Source: an uncultured Verrucomicrobiota bacterium (GTDB lineage: Bacteria > Verrucomicrobiota > Kiritimatiellia > CAIQIC01 > Lenti-01). From it: a stretch of 64,000 nt of DNA. A model generated the notes under the pieces. The model was not told the DNA's origin. It saw only the letters and a list, made by a program, of their open reading frames with translations, and searched no databases. Shown one piece after another: positions 36,236-45,328 of this stretch. The first letter of the stretch is position 1, and each line of letters starts with the position of its first letter. The stretch spans positions 124,001 through 188,000 of the forward strand of contig CALMBO010000026.1 of assembly GCA_937860055.1 (NCBI GenBank), given 5' to 3'. The translations under genes and the position numbers were made by a program.

Positions 36236-36293
36236 GCGGCGCACGATGAAATCCGGAGACATCCAGCCCACAGCCTGAAATCGGAGGAACACC

Positions 36294-37697
36294 ATGCCCG
36301 TCATTCCCATCGCCGTGGATCCGGTTACGCGGATCGAAGGCCATTTGAAGGCCGAGATCGAAGTGGACACCGTCGGAGGCGTCCAGCAGATCACCCATGT
36401 CCGGATGACCGGCACCCTGTTCCGCGGATTCGAAAAACTTCTTGAGGGGCGTGATCCGCGGGATGCGCCGATCATCACCTCCCGCATTTGCGGCGTGTGT
36501 CCCACGTCCCATTCCGAAGTGGCGGTGCTGGCTTTGGACCAGGCGGGAGGAATCGAGGTGCCTGCGGCGGGCCGGGTTCTCCGGAACCTTGTCCATGGAG
36601 CCTGTTTCCTGGAATCCCACATCCTGCATTTCTATCTGCTCTCCCTGCCGGATTACATCAAGGGGCCGGCGATGCCGCCGTGGACACCGGGGTTCGAAAT
36701 GGATCGGCGCGTGGACCCGGCCGCCCAGGACCTGTTCATGGCGCACTACCTGGAGGCGATCAACGTGCGCCGCCAATGCCATGAGATGGGGGCGTTGTTC
36801 GGCGGCAAGCTGCCGCATTCGCCGGCCTACATCGCGGGCGGGTTCACGGCCGTGCCGTCGGCGGCCAATCTGGCGTCATTCGGGACCCAGCTCGACGCCA
36901 TCATCGATTTCATCGAGACGCGCTATGTCCCCGATGCGGAACGGCTGGCTGCGTTGTACAGCGACTATTTCCTGATCGGCCGAGGCTACGGGAACCTGTT
37001 GTGCTACGGGGCGTTCGAGCTGGACAATTCCGGCAGTTCGAAGTTGTTTCCCGCCGGCCGGATTATCGGCGGTTCCGGGCCGGCGCAGGCCATGGAAGAG
37101 GCGGCCATCACGGAGGACGTGACGCATTCCTGGTACGCGAACGGGTCTGGAAACCTGCACCCCGGTGCGGGGGAGACCGTGCCGCAGTACCCCAAGGCCG
37201 GTGGCTACAGCTGGCTGAAGGCCCCGCGCTATGGGGGCGTTCCCTATGAATGCGGTCCACTGGCCCGGATGTGGTGCAAAGGTGAATACACCAACGGGGT
37301 TTCGGCCATGGACCGGATCCGCGCCCGCGCCTACGAGGCGCGCCTGCTGGCCGCCGAAATGAAGAACTGGCTGGCCGAGATCGGACCTGGCGATGCGGTC
37401 TACACACCCTGGTCGAATCCCGGCACGGCGACGGCCGCCGGCCTCTCCGAGGCCCCGCGCGGCGCATTGGGCCATTGGATAGGCATCGAGTCGGGGAAGA
37501 TATCGCACTACCAGGTGATCACGCCCACCTGCTGGACGATTTCGCCGCGCGACGGGACCGGGCAGCTGGGGCCGCTGGAGCAAGCGCTGATGGGCACGCC
37601 GATCGCCAACGCCCAGCATCCCGTGGAGGCGCTGCGCGTCATCCATTCGGTGGACCCCTGCCTGGATTGCGCCACGCACGTGGTGAGGAAGAAATGA
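36294..37697 (+). CDS. [NiFe] hydrogenase large subunit
   Basis: A 467-residue catalytic subunit, shorter than the usual 530-600 residues of exported uptake hydrogenases. The N-terminus D-P-V-T-R-I-E-G-H is typical. NiFe ligands are Cys66 and Cys69 (R-I-C-G-V-C) and Cys456 and Cys459 (D-P-C-L-D-C-A-T-H). Cleavage after His462 would remove only five residues, V-V-R-K-K, a short maturation tail. GGAGGAACACC before the ATG is a strong ribosome-binding site. It has no export signal and would be carried out with the small subunit. The maturation endopeptidase gene follows after 4 bp. HypA-F proteins needed to make the site are not in the window. Confidence 0.95.
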   Translation: MPVIPIAVDPVTRIEGHLKAEIEVDTVGGVQQITHVRMTGTLFRGFEKLLEGRDPRDAPIITSRICGVCPTSHSEVAVLALDQAGGIEVPAAGRVLRNLVHGACFLESHILHFYLLSLPDYIKGPAMPPWTPGFEMDRRVDPAAQDLFMAHYLEAINVRRQCHEMGALFGGKLPHSPAYIAGGFTAVPSAANLASFGTQLDAIIDFIETRYVPDAERLAALYSDYFLIGRGYGNLLCYGAFELDNSGSSKLFPAGRIIGGSGPAQAMEEAAITEDVTHSWYANGSGNLHPGAGETVPQYPKAGGYSWLKAPRYGGVPYECGPLARMWCKGEYTNGVSAMDRIRARAYEARLLAAEMKNWLAEIGPGDAVYTPWSNPGTATAAGLSEAPRGALGHWIGIESGKISHYQVITPTCWTISPRDGTGQLGPLEQALMGTPIANAQHPVEALRVIHSVDPCLDCATHVVRKK

Positions 37698-37701
37698 CGC
37701 C

Positions 37702-38193
37702 ATGCGTGCGGACCACGTCATCCTGGGAGTGGGAAACCTGCTGATGTCGGACGACGGGATCGGCATCCATGCGGCGCGGGAGCTGGTGCGGAATCCGCCC
37801 AGCGGCGTCCTGGTCGTGGACGCGGGAACGGACTATCTCTCCGCCTTGCCGTTCCTGGAGGGGGGACGGAAAGCCTTGATCCTTGATGCGGTGCAGGGCG
37901 GAGACCCGCCGGGATCGATTTACCGACTGGCGGCGGCGGACATCGATTGCCGGCCGGCGATTGGTTCAGCCCATGCGACCAGCGTGCTGGAGGCGCGAAG
38001 ATTCCTGCCGCCGGGAAGCCCCTGGCCGGAAATCACCGTGTTGGGGGTGGAACCGTCCATCCTGGAGTACGGCTTGACGCTTTCGGAACCCGTCGCCGGG
38101 GCATTGCCGCGCTTGGTGGCGGAAGCGCGGAAAATCATTCGGGAATGGCGGAACGAATCTGCTTTGAACGCAAACAATCAGGTGGCCTCATGA
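37702..38193 (+). CDS. Hydrogenase maturation endopeptidase (HyaD/HycI family)
   Basis: A 163-residue nickel-dependent protease that trims the C-terminus of the hydrogenase large subunit after nickel insertion. The N-terminus V-I-L-G-V-G-N-L-L-M-S-D-D-G-I-G carries the conserved Asp-Asp-Gly nickel-binding block, V-V-D-A-G-T comes next, and S-A-H-A-T-S contains the conserved His. Its start is 4 bp after the large-subunit stop, and its own stop overlaps the next gene as ATGA, so its level is tied to both. Confidence 0.93.
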   Translation: MRADHVILGVGNLLMSDDGIGIHAARELVRNPPSGVLVVDAGTDYLSALPFLEGGRKALILDAVQGGDPPGSIYRLAAADIDCRPAIGSAHATSVLEARRFLPPGSPWPEITVLGVEPSILEYGLTLSEPVAGALPRLVAEARKIIREWRNESALNANNQVAS

Positions 38194-41100
38194 AGACAGG
38201 GCGGTTTGGTTTGGGAATGTGCATGGTCGCCATGCTGGCCGGCGCGGCGAATACCGCCATGGCTGCCAACACTCCCGGCAGCGCAACCTTCAGCGTCGGC
38301 ACGACGGCCTACACCGCCACCTACAATCCCAACCACGTGGCGGTCGTCTGGGTGGTGGACAGTTCCAACAAGTTCGTCAAGACCTTGTGCCGCCACGCGG
38401 GATCGCGGATCAACTACCTGTCCCGCTGGAGCGCCTCCCGCGGCACCTATACCAACGTGGACGGAACCACCAGCGCCACGCTGACCCGGCAGCCGACCAA
38501 CCATGTGGTCACATGGAACTGCCGCGGCACCAACAATGCGGTGGTGCCGGACGGCATGTACTACTTCAAGGTGGAGTACACCAGCGCCAACGGCGCCGGG
38601 CCCTACCTGACGAACGGGGCCGGGTTCATGAAGGGCACGGCGGCCGTAACGACCAATTTCTCCAACTACAGCAGCGGCGGAGGGCAGTTCACTGGGATGG
38701 CGATCACCTATGCCCCGATCCTGCCCGATATTGCCGTGCGCGCCGTGTCTCCCGCCACCGGCTATGTGAACTCCAACGTGGCGGTGGTGGTCGGCATCAG
38801 CAACCAGACCGCCTCGGCGACAACTCCGTTCACGGTGGCGTTGAGCAACGTGACCGCCGCGGCCACGCTGGTCGCCACGCAGCAGGTGGCTTCGCTGGCG
38901 GCTTCGGCGAACACCAATGTGACTTTCATCTGGAGCACCGCCGGGCTGACGGCCGGAACCTACCGGCTCAAGGCACAGGCGTTCAACCTGGCCTCGGAGA
39001 CCAACCTGGCCAACAACGTCCTGACCAATGCCATCGTTCTCGCCGCCGCCGTGCATGACCTCGCGGTCAAGGGCATTTCCGCCGGCGCGGTCATTCCGCC
39101 GCGGGTCGTGACCAACGTCGTTGTCGCGGTCAGCAACGCCGGGGTCTTCGCGGAAACCTTTGCGATGTCGATGACCGATCTTTCCGATGGCCTGGCCGTC
39201 GGGACGCGGACGGTCACGAACCTCGCCGCCCGCGCGACGACCAATGTCGTGTTCGCCTGGAACACCACGAATTCAGCCATTGGGTACCACCTTCTGCAAG
39301 CGGTTGCGGGGCCGGTCGCCGGCGAGACGCTGACCGCCGACAACACCCGCACGTTGACGACCATCGTGGCGAACGGGCTGGAGACCAACGTCCTGGTCGC
39401 GCGGGGGTCCGCCTGGAAATACCTCGATTCGGGCCTGGACATCTCCGGCGCTCCGTGGACTCAGCCTGCCGCGAACTACTATGATGGTTTCTGGGCTTCG
39501 GGGCCGGCTCCGCTCGGTTATGGCGCCGCCGGCATCGCCACGACAACCGGCTATGGCACCGCCACGAACAAGCACCTCACCACCTATTTCCGGAAGGAGT
39601 TCACGGTGGATTCCATTCCCATCGCCGTGACCGGCCTGGTGCGGAGGGAAGACGGCGTGGTGCTCTATTTGAACGGCCGGCAGATCGACCAGCAAAACCT
39701 GCCGGCGGGGGCGGCGATCGATGCCTCCACCCCGGCCAGTTCGGATTTGTCCGGGCCGGCGGCCACGAACTACACAGCTTTCTCCGTTTCGCCGAGCCAT
39801 TTCGTGGCGGGGCGCAACTGGCTGGCGGCGGAGGTCCACCTCTTTTCCGGGACAAGCGCCTCCCTGGCGTTCGACCTGGAGATCCAGGCCATTGGCAGCG
39901 CCATGGTGAAAACCGGTGCCGTGGCGCCGGTTTCCATCCTGCCGGACGGCGATGTCCAATCCGGCGATCCGCTGGGCGCCACCGTGACCCTTTCCAACAC
40001 CGGCAACGTGGCGGCGGCCTGCACCCTTCTGATCCGGGATGCGTCCACGGGAACCATCCTTGCCTCCCAGAGCGTGCCGGTTCTGGCGGCGGGAGAAACC
40101 ACGGATGTGCACCTGTCCTGGACCACCCTCGGGCTGGCGACCGGCCAGCAAATCCTGCAAGCGGTGACGGTGGTCAATGGCGTGACCAACCTCGCGGGAG
40201 CGATCTCCAACACCGTGGCGGTTTCCGCGCCGGATTTCGCGCCGCGCAGGGTCGGTGCCGACGGATCCCTGGGCGGATGGTGCGGAGCCGTGGCCGTCTC
40301 CGGCACGACCGTTTTCCTCGGTTGCGGCGCGACCCTGGAAATCTGGAACGCCCAGAATCCCGCGAGTCCCGTGAGGATCGGGGCGATCCGGCTGCCGGGT
40401 CTCATCGAGGGACTCGTTGCCGGCGGGACGGCGGTCCATGCGGCGGCCGGGGCCTCCGGCGTGCATGTCGTCGACGTGTCCGATCCTGCGGCACCGGTGC
40501 ATGTGGCCACGTTCGACACGTCGGGGAACGCCCATCGCCTGGCCTTGTCGGGTTCGACGCTGTTCATTGCGGACGGATTAGGCGGAGTGCGCAGCCTCCA
40601 GGTCGCGACGCCCGCCGCGCCGGTCCTGGCGGGCGCCTATTCCACAGCGGGGGCGGCGCGTTCGCTGGTCCATGCCCCTCCGCACCTCTACGTTCTCGAT
40701 TCCGATGAAGGCCTGCAGATCATCACCACGAATGCGGTTCCCGCACGGTTGGGGCAGGAGGGCCGGGTCACGGCAGGTCTCGGCCTGGCCGGTGTCGCCG
40801 GCGCCGCCATCGTCACCGATGCCAACGGGGGGCTGTACCGGATCGCCACGACCAATCCCGCCGCGCCAACCATCGCCACGAACATCCATCTGGCGGCCGC
40901 CGGCCGTTCCATCGCATCTTCGGCCTCCGCCCTCTATGTCGCGGCCGGTCCGGAAGGCATCCTGACGATCCACCCGTCCACGCTGGCGGTGGTGGCCACG
41001 AATGCGGTCAACGGGGAGGCGTCGGATATCGCTCTGTCGGGCGCCACGCTCTATGTGGCCGCGGGGTTTGGCGGCGCCCAGGCCTGGAGCGTGGCCAATC

Positions 41101-42374
41101 CCCTTGCCCCGGTGCTGCTGGGAACGTTCGGAACGGCCATCCGGGCCGTCGACGCCGAGATGTCGGGCGACCTGCTGTACGTGGCGGGCGACGAGGCGGG
41201 GTTTCAAATCCACAGCCTGACGAACCTGTCTGTTCCGGAAAGGATGGCCGCGGTGGCCGCCACGAACCATGTGCGCTACGTGGCGGTTTCGGGTTCGCGG
41301 GCCTATGTCGCGGAATTCCTGGGCGGATTGAAGATCTACAGCATTGCGAATCCGGCGGCGCCGAGCCTGGTGGGCACGGTTCCGGCGGACGGCCTGGCGA
41401 CGATCCGCCGGCTGGTCGCGTCGGGTTCGCGGGTGGCCTTGACGGACGGCTATCAGATCCGGCTGCTGGACCTCACCGATCCCGCGGCCCCGGTTCCGCT
41501 GGCGAGCCATGTTCCGCCGGGATACGTGTTCGACCTGGCGGCCAGCACCTCGCATATCTTCGCCGCGTGCGGCGGGGGCGGGCTGCGCATCCTGGACCCT
41601 TCCACCCTGGGCCTGGTCGGCAGCTATTCGGCGGCGCCGGCGCCGATCCTGACGGTTGGCCTGGTCGGTTCCTACGCCTATGCGGGAGACGGCCAAACCA
41701 TGCTGCACGCCCTGGACATCTCCAATCCCGCGGCGCCGGTGCTGGCGCAATCCCTGTCGGGGGCCGGATTCGGCCTGGCCTCGGCCAGGACGTGGATCTA
41801 CGGTGTGGACGGCAAGCGGGCGGGGACGTCCCAGGACGTGTCCGCGCCGCTTACGCCGGTTTCCGGCCTGAGCCTGTCGAACCTGACTGCCGGGCTGCGC
41901 ATCCGCGCGCAGGGGGCCGTGGTGCTCGTGGCGGAGGACGAGGCGGGCCTTTCCATCTTCAACGCCAACCCGGGAGACATCAACCTCAACGGCATCGACG
42001 ACGAAGTGGACCGGCAGATCGCGGAGGCCAGCGGCTCCGATGCTCTGACGACCCTCTGGGATATCCAGGCCGGCGATGATTTCGACGGCGACGGACTGAC
42101 AAACCTGGCGGAGGCGCTGGCGGGCACTTCCCCGACGAATGCCGCGTCCTTCTTCGCCATCAGCGCCGCGAATGCGGCGTCGGCCGGGGCGACGAAGCGA
42201 TTCGTGGTCCGCTGGTACAGCGAGAACGGCCGGACCTACACGGTCCACAAGACCACCAACCTGGTTTCTGGATTCACCGCGGTGCAGGCGGGGATCGCGG
42301 GAGACTATCCGGTCAGCAGCTACACCGACACCGTTTCGGCTGCCGCCACCTACTACATGATCAGCGTTCCATGA
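38190..42374 (+). CDS. Giant secreted DUF2271-CARDB-LVIVD protein
   Basis: A 1394-residue exported protein. A signal peptide (residues 1-28, ending A-M-A-A-N) is followed by a DUF2271-like domain (about 30-175: V-V-W-V-V-D-S-S-N-K-F-V-K-T-L and V-P-D-G-M-Y-Y-F-K-V-E-Y). Two CARDB-type beta-sandwiches follow (about 178-390), then a jelly-roll-like domain (about 405-570), a third CARDB (about 575-680) and a long LVIVD-type beta-propeller repeat region (about 685-1255). The C-terminus has a D-F-D-G-D-G-L-T-N-L-A-E calcium-type repeat (near 1290) and a beta module ending Y-Y-M-I-S-V-P. No cysteine-haem (C-x-x-C-H) motif is seen. The start overlaps the endopeptidase stop and its stop overlaps apbE, so it belongs to the hydrogenase operon. 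Function unknown. Confidence 0.85.
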   Translation: MKTGRFGLGMCMVAMLAGAANTAMAANTPGSATFSVGTTAYTATYNPNHVAVVWVVDSSNKFVKTLCRHAGSRINYLSRWSASRGTYTNVDGTTSATLTRQPTNHVVTWNCRGTNNAVVPDGMYYFKVEYTSANGAGPYLTNGAGFMKGTAAVTTNFSNYSSGGGQFTGMAITYAPILPDIAVRAVSPATGYVNSNVAVVVGISNQTASATTPFTVALSNVTAAATLVATQQVASLAASANTNVTFIWSTAGLTAGTYRLKAQAFNLASETNLANNVLTNAIVLAAAVHDLAVKGISAGAVIPPRVVTNVVVAVSNAGVFAETFAMSMTDLSDGLAVGTRTVTNLAARATTNVVFAWNTTNSAIGYHLLQAVAGPVAGETLTADNTRTLTTIVANGLETNVLVARGSAWKYLDSGLDISGAPWTQPAANYYDGFWASGPAPLGYGAAGIATTTGYGTATNKHLTTYFRKEFTVDSIPIAVTGLVRREDGVVLYLNGRQIDQQNLPAGAAIDASTPASSDLSGPAATNYTAFSVSPSHFVAGRNWLAAEVHLFSGTSASLAFDLEIQAIGSAMVKTGAVAPVSILPDGDVQSGDPLGATVTLSNTGNVAAACTLLIRDASTGTILASQSVPVLAAGETTDVHLSWTTLGLATGQQILQAVTVVNGVTNLAGAISNTVAVSAPDFAPRRVGADGSLGGWCGAVAVSGTTVFLGCGATLEIWNAQNPASPVRIGAIRLPGLIEGLVAGGTAVHAAAGASGVHVVDVSDPAAPVHVATFDTSGNAHRLALSGSTLFIADGLGGVRSLQVATPAAPVLAGAYSTAGAARSLVHAPPHLYVLDSDEGLQIITTNAVPARLGQEGRVTAGLGLAGVAGAAIVTDANGGLYRIATTNPAAPTIATNIHLAAAGRSIASSASALYVAAGPEGILTIHPSTLAVVATNAVNGEASDIALSGATLYVAAGFGGAQAWSVANPLAPVLLGTFGTAIRAVDAEMSGDLLYVAGDEAGFQIHSLTNLSVPERMAAVAATNHVRYVAVSGSRAYVAEFLGGLKIYSIANPAAPSLVGTVPADGLATIRRLVASGSRVALTDGYQIRLLDLTDPAAPVPLASHVPPGYVFDLAASTSHIFAACGGGGLRILDPSTLGLVGSYSAAPAPILTVGLVGSYAYAGDGQTMLHALDISNPAAPVLAQSLSGAGFGLASARTWIYGVDGKRAGTSQDVSAPLTPVSGLSLSNLTAGLRIRAQGAVVLVAEDEAGLSIFNANPGDINLNGIDDEVDRQIAEASGSDALTTLWDIQAGDDFDGDGLTNLAEALAGTSPTNAASFFAISAANAASAGATKRFVVRWYSENGRTYTVHKTTNLVSGFTAVQAGIAGDYPVSSYTDTVSAAATYYMISVP

Positions 42375-43417
42375 AAACACCCTGGAAATCCGGGGGGGTG
42401 CTGTTGCTGGCCGCCGCCCTTTCCGCCGGCCGGTGCGGGGCGGCCGCGCCGCTGCTTTCGTGGGAAGGCCGCACGATGGGCACCACCTACATGGTGAAGA
42501 TCGCCGGCGCCGCGCCCGATCCGGCGCTCGAGGCGGAGTTGCGCGCGGCGGTGGAGGCGCGGTTCGGCGAGATCACCCGGCAGATGTCGAACTACGAGGC
42601 CGACAGCGAGCTGTCGCGTTTCAACGCCGCCGCCACGACGGAGCCGTTTCCGGTTTCCGCCGGATTCGCGGGGGTCGTGCGCCACGCGCTGGACCTGAGC
42701 CGCGACTCGGGCGGCGCCTTCGATCCCACGGTGGGGCCGCTGGTCGATCTCTGGGGTTTCGGAGCCGCCGGCCGCCGCGCCGATCCGCCGGCCGTCGGGG
42801 AAGTGGAAGCCGTGCGCGCCTTGTGCGGCGCCGGACATTTGCAGGTCACGCCGGAGGGCACGTTGCGGAAAGACATTCCGGGCCTGCGCTTGGACCTTGG
42901 CGGGATCGCCAAGGGCTACGGCGCGGACATCGCCGCGCAGGTGCTGCGCGATCGCGGCTATTCGAACGTCTTCGTGTCGGTCTGCGGCGAGATCGTCGCG
43001 TTCGGCGCCAATCCGGATGGCCAGCCGTGGCAGGTGGGAGTGGAACGGCCGGTCCAGGATTTGCCGCGCGGTGCGGATCACATTGCGGTGGTTCCGCTTT
43101 CCGGGCGGGCGCTGTCCACCTCCGGCGACACCTACAACTACTTTCTGGATGCGGAGGGAACGACCTATGCCCACATCCTCGACCCCGCCACCGGGAGCCC
43201 GGTCCGGCACCGCCTGGCCAGCGTGACGGTCATCGGTCCCAGCGGACTGGTCGCCGATGGACTGGCCACGACGCTCTACGTGATGGGGCCGGAACGCGGG
43301 CTGGAATGGATCGAGGCGCGGCCGGAATATGCCGCCCTGTTCGTCGTCCGCACGGGCGCGGATGAATTCAAGATCGTGTCCAGCTCGCGCTTTCCGGAAT
43401 ACCAGGCGCTGCCCTAG
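42371..43417 (+). CDS. apbE: FAD:protein FMN transferase
   Basis: A 348-residue ApbE-family enzyme that uses FAD to attach FMN covalently to Ser/Thr of exported proteins. A signal peptide is present (about residues 1-25, ending R-C-G-A-A; C-G could also be read as a weak lipobox). Family blocks include G-R-T-M-G-T-T-Y-M-V, M-S-N-Y-x-x-x-S-E-L-S-R-F-N, D-L-G-G-I-A-K-G-Y and the H-I-L-D-P-A-T-G motif with metal-binding residues, then V-A-D-G-L-A-T-T. The start overlaps the giant-protein stop (ATGA). A target within this operon is plausible because DUF2271 proteins are often found with ApbE, but no FMN-binding domain protein is encoded next to it. Confidence 0.95.
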   Translation: MKTPWKSGGVLLLAAALSAGRCGAAAPLLSWEGRTMGTTYMVKIAGAAPDPALEAELRAAVEARFGEITRQMSNYEADSELSRFNAAATTEPFPVSAGFAGVVRHALDLSRDSGGAFDPTVGPLVDLWGFGAAGRRADPPAVGEVEAVRALCGAGHLQVTPEGTLRKDIPGLRLDLGGIAKGYGADIAAQVLRDRGYSNVFVSVCGEIVAFGANPDGQPWQVGVERPVQDLPRGADHIAVVPLSGRALSTSGDTYNYFLDAEGTTYAHILDPATGSPVRHRLASVTVIGPSGLVADGLATTLYVMGPERGLEWIEARPEYAALFVVRTGADEFKIVSSSRFPEYQALP

Positions 43418-43468
43418 AGGCCGGTTCCGGCGCCGGGAACAAGGCTATTTTCCGGGCGGGAGGATCTG

Positions 43469-44044
43469 TCAACGGGGAAAGGGTGGAACAGGCAGTTCGA
43501 GCTTGCGCGCCGGCGGGGGGGGCGGGCGGTCGCGGGTGGCCGCGTAGACGCGGGCGAGGCGGTCCTTGTCGTCGGGGTTGGAGAGGGCGGCGAGGCCGCG
43601 CTGGAAGAAGGCGTTGGCGCGCTCCGGATCGCGGAGGTCCGCCAGGGCGATGTCGATCATGTCGAGCCAGGGGCGAATTTCCCCGGGGTGGGCGGCGGCG
43701 ATCTTCTCGTATTCGGCGATGGCTTCCTCGGGCCGGCCCTTGCGGCGCCGGGATTCGGGGATGCCATACATCGGCTGGGGCCTGTCGTAGTATTGTTTCG
43801 GCCAGATCAGGCTGCCCACGGGTTCCGCGAGCCAGCGGCTGACCGGTCCGGCGAGGAAAACCGCCGCCACCAGGAAGAAGAGGAATCCGAGAGCCATGCC
43901 GGCGATTTCTCCGGCGCCGAGCAGGGTGCCGATGCCGATGGCCAGCGCAAGGGCGGCGGGAACCGCCCGGCAAAGGAGGACGAGAAGGATTTCCTTGTAT
44001 CCGGGTGTCATGGCGTTCAGCGGAGGCCGGCGGCGGACATCCAT
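43469..44044 (-). CDS. Membrane protein with C-terminal TPR
   Basis: A 191-residue protein with two hydrophobic segments (about residues 15-70) and a short C-terminal TPR-like helical region (E-E-A-I-A-E-Y-E-K-I-A-A-A-H-P-G-E) ending in a Pro-rich tail. The start is uncertain: in-frame ATGs at 44044 and 44011 and a GTG at 44065 are possible and none has a well-spaced ribosome-binding site. I do not recognise a specific family. It converges with apbE and stands alone. Confidence 0.6.
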   Translation of the reverse strand: MDVRRRPPLNAMTPGYKEILLVLLCRAVPAALALAIGIGTLLGAGEIAGMALGFLFFLVAAVFLAGPVSRWLAEPVGSLIWPKQYYDRPQPMYGIPESRRRKGRPEEAIAEYEKIAAAHPGEIRPWLDMIDIALADLRDPERANAFFQRGLAALSNPDDKDRLARVYAATRDRPPPPPARKLELPVPPFPR

Positions 44045-44191
44045 TGTTTCGCGGGATTCCTCCACCGGCTCCGCGATTCTGCCACATTCGCCGGAACTGT
44101 CACCCCATTTCCGGGAGGGAGGCTATCCCTTGCCTTCGGGGGGCGCGGGGGTGTACTCTCGATCCCGACCTAATCTTGTGGAAGGAACATC

Positions 44192-45286
44192 ATGGAGAGG
44201 GAGGGTCGCATGAGTGGGAAGCCGAGCATCCGGTTCCGGTATTCAACGAAGCTGTTTCTGAGCCACATCGTCGCGGTCTTCCTGGTTTCGGGCAGCGTGG
44301 GGACCTTTTTCTATGTCCGCGCGATGGACAACCTGATGCGCAGCCTGCAGTCGCGCCTCCAGAACAGCGCGGCCCTGCTGAGCCAGACCGTCGATGCGCA
44401 GGATCTCCAGGGCATCCACTCGGAGGAGGATGTGCAGCTGGAGGCCTATCAAAACGTTCTGGAGAAGGTGCGGCGCGTCCGGCGGACCAATCCGGACATC
44501 GCGTTCCTCTATGTCATGAGGCGCGGGGACGACGGCACGGTGAGATTCGTGGTCGATTCCGACGAGACCGAAGGGCAGGCCATGCCCGGCAAGGTCTACG
44601 AGGATGTGGTTCCGGAGATGCTGGAAGGGTTCCACCAGCCGGTGGTGGACGAGGAATTGTACGAGGATGAGTGGGGGGTCTTCCTCTCGGGCTATGCGCC
44701 GCTGCGGAACGGGGAGGGCCGCTATCTGGTGGGCATCGACATGCGGGCCGACGAGGTCCGGAACAACCTGCGCGAACTGCGGTTGACGGGGCTGGCCTCC
44801 CTGTTCGCCTCCGTCCTGCTGGCGCTGTTGTTCGCGCTCTACCTTTCGCGCGGGATGACGCGGCGCATCGGGATGCTTTCGGCGCGCTGCCACGATCTGG
44901 CGATGGGGCAGCCGGATGTCCGCGTCGAGGGGAAGACCTACGACGAATTCGACGACCTGACGGAATCCTTCAACGCCATGAGCAGCGCGCTGGGCCGGAC
45001 CCGCGGCGATTTGGAGCGGGCCATTGCCGAGCTGAAGGCCACGCAGCAGGGGCTGGAGGAACGGGTGGAGGAGCGGACGAAGCAGCTGCAGGAAACGGTC
45101 GAGAAGATGGATGTCCTGCGCGGCCTGCTACCGATCTGCTGTTCCTGCAAAAAGATCCGCGACGACCAGGGCTATTGGAAGCAAGTCGAGCAGTTCGTGG
45201 GAGAGCATACGGGGGCCCGCTTCACGCACGGCATCTGCCCCGAATGCCAGCTCAAGCTCTACGGCGACATCATGGAAAAGGACTAG
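44192..45286 (+). CDS. Membrane sensor with HAMP domain and C-terminal Cys-rich module
   Basis: A 364-residue protein: N-terminal membrane helix (about residues 21-45), a periplasmic sensing region (about 46-200, Cache-like), a second helix (about 205-228), a HAMP domain (about 230-285), a coiled coil, and a final module with Cys316-x-x-Cys319 and Cys349-x-x-Cys352. The block L-L-P-I-C-x-x-C-K-K-I-R-D-D-x-G-Y-W recurs at the end of many bacterial signalling proteins, but its role is not established; zinc binding is a guess. There is no kinase, cyclase or methyl-accepting domain. GGAAGGAAC precedes 44192; a second good site precedes an in-frame ATG at 44210. A weak promoter TTGCCT-18-TACTCT lies at 44130-44159. 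Confidence 0.78.
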   Translation: MEREGRMSGKPSIRFRYSTKLFLSHIVAVFLVSGSVGTFFYVRAMDNLMRSLQSRLQNSAALLSQTVDAQDLQGIHSEEDVQLEAYQNVLEKVRRVRRTNPDIAFLYVMRRGDDGTVRFVVDSDETEGQAMPGKVYEDVVPEMLEGFHQPVVDEELYEDEWGVFLSGYAPLRNGEGRYLVGIDMRADEVRNNLRELRLTGLASLFASVLLALLFALYLSRGMTRRIGMLSARCHDLAMGQPDVRVEGKTYDEFDDLTESFNAMSSALGRTRGDLERAIAELKATQQGLEERVEERTKQLQETVEKMDVLRGLLPICCSCKKIRDDQGYWKQVEQFVGEHTGARFTHGICPECQLKLYGDIMEKD

Positions 45287-45328
45287 CGCTCCGGGGCGGG
45301 AGGGCGCGGCCTGCGTTTTCCCGCGCGT

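Noticed and set aside
41020..41060. An S-G-A-T segment in the giant protein that resembles the ApbE flavinylation site
   Set aside because: It lies in a propeller repeat (A-L-S-G-A-T-L-Y-V) whose sister repeats read S-G-S-T at the same place, so it is most likely a strand motif rather than an FMN attachment site; no FMN-binding domain surrounds it.
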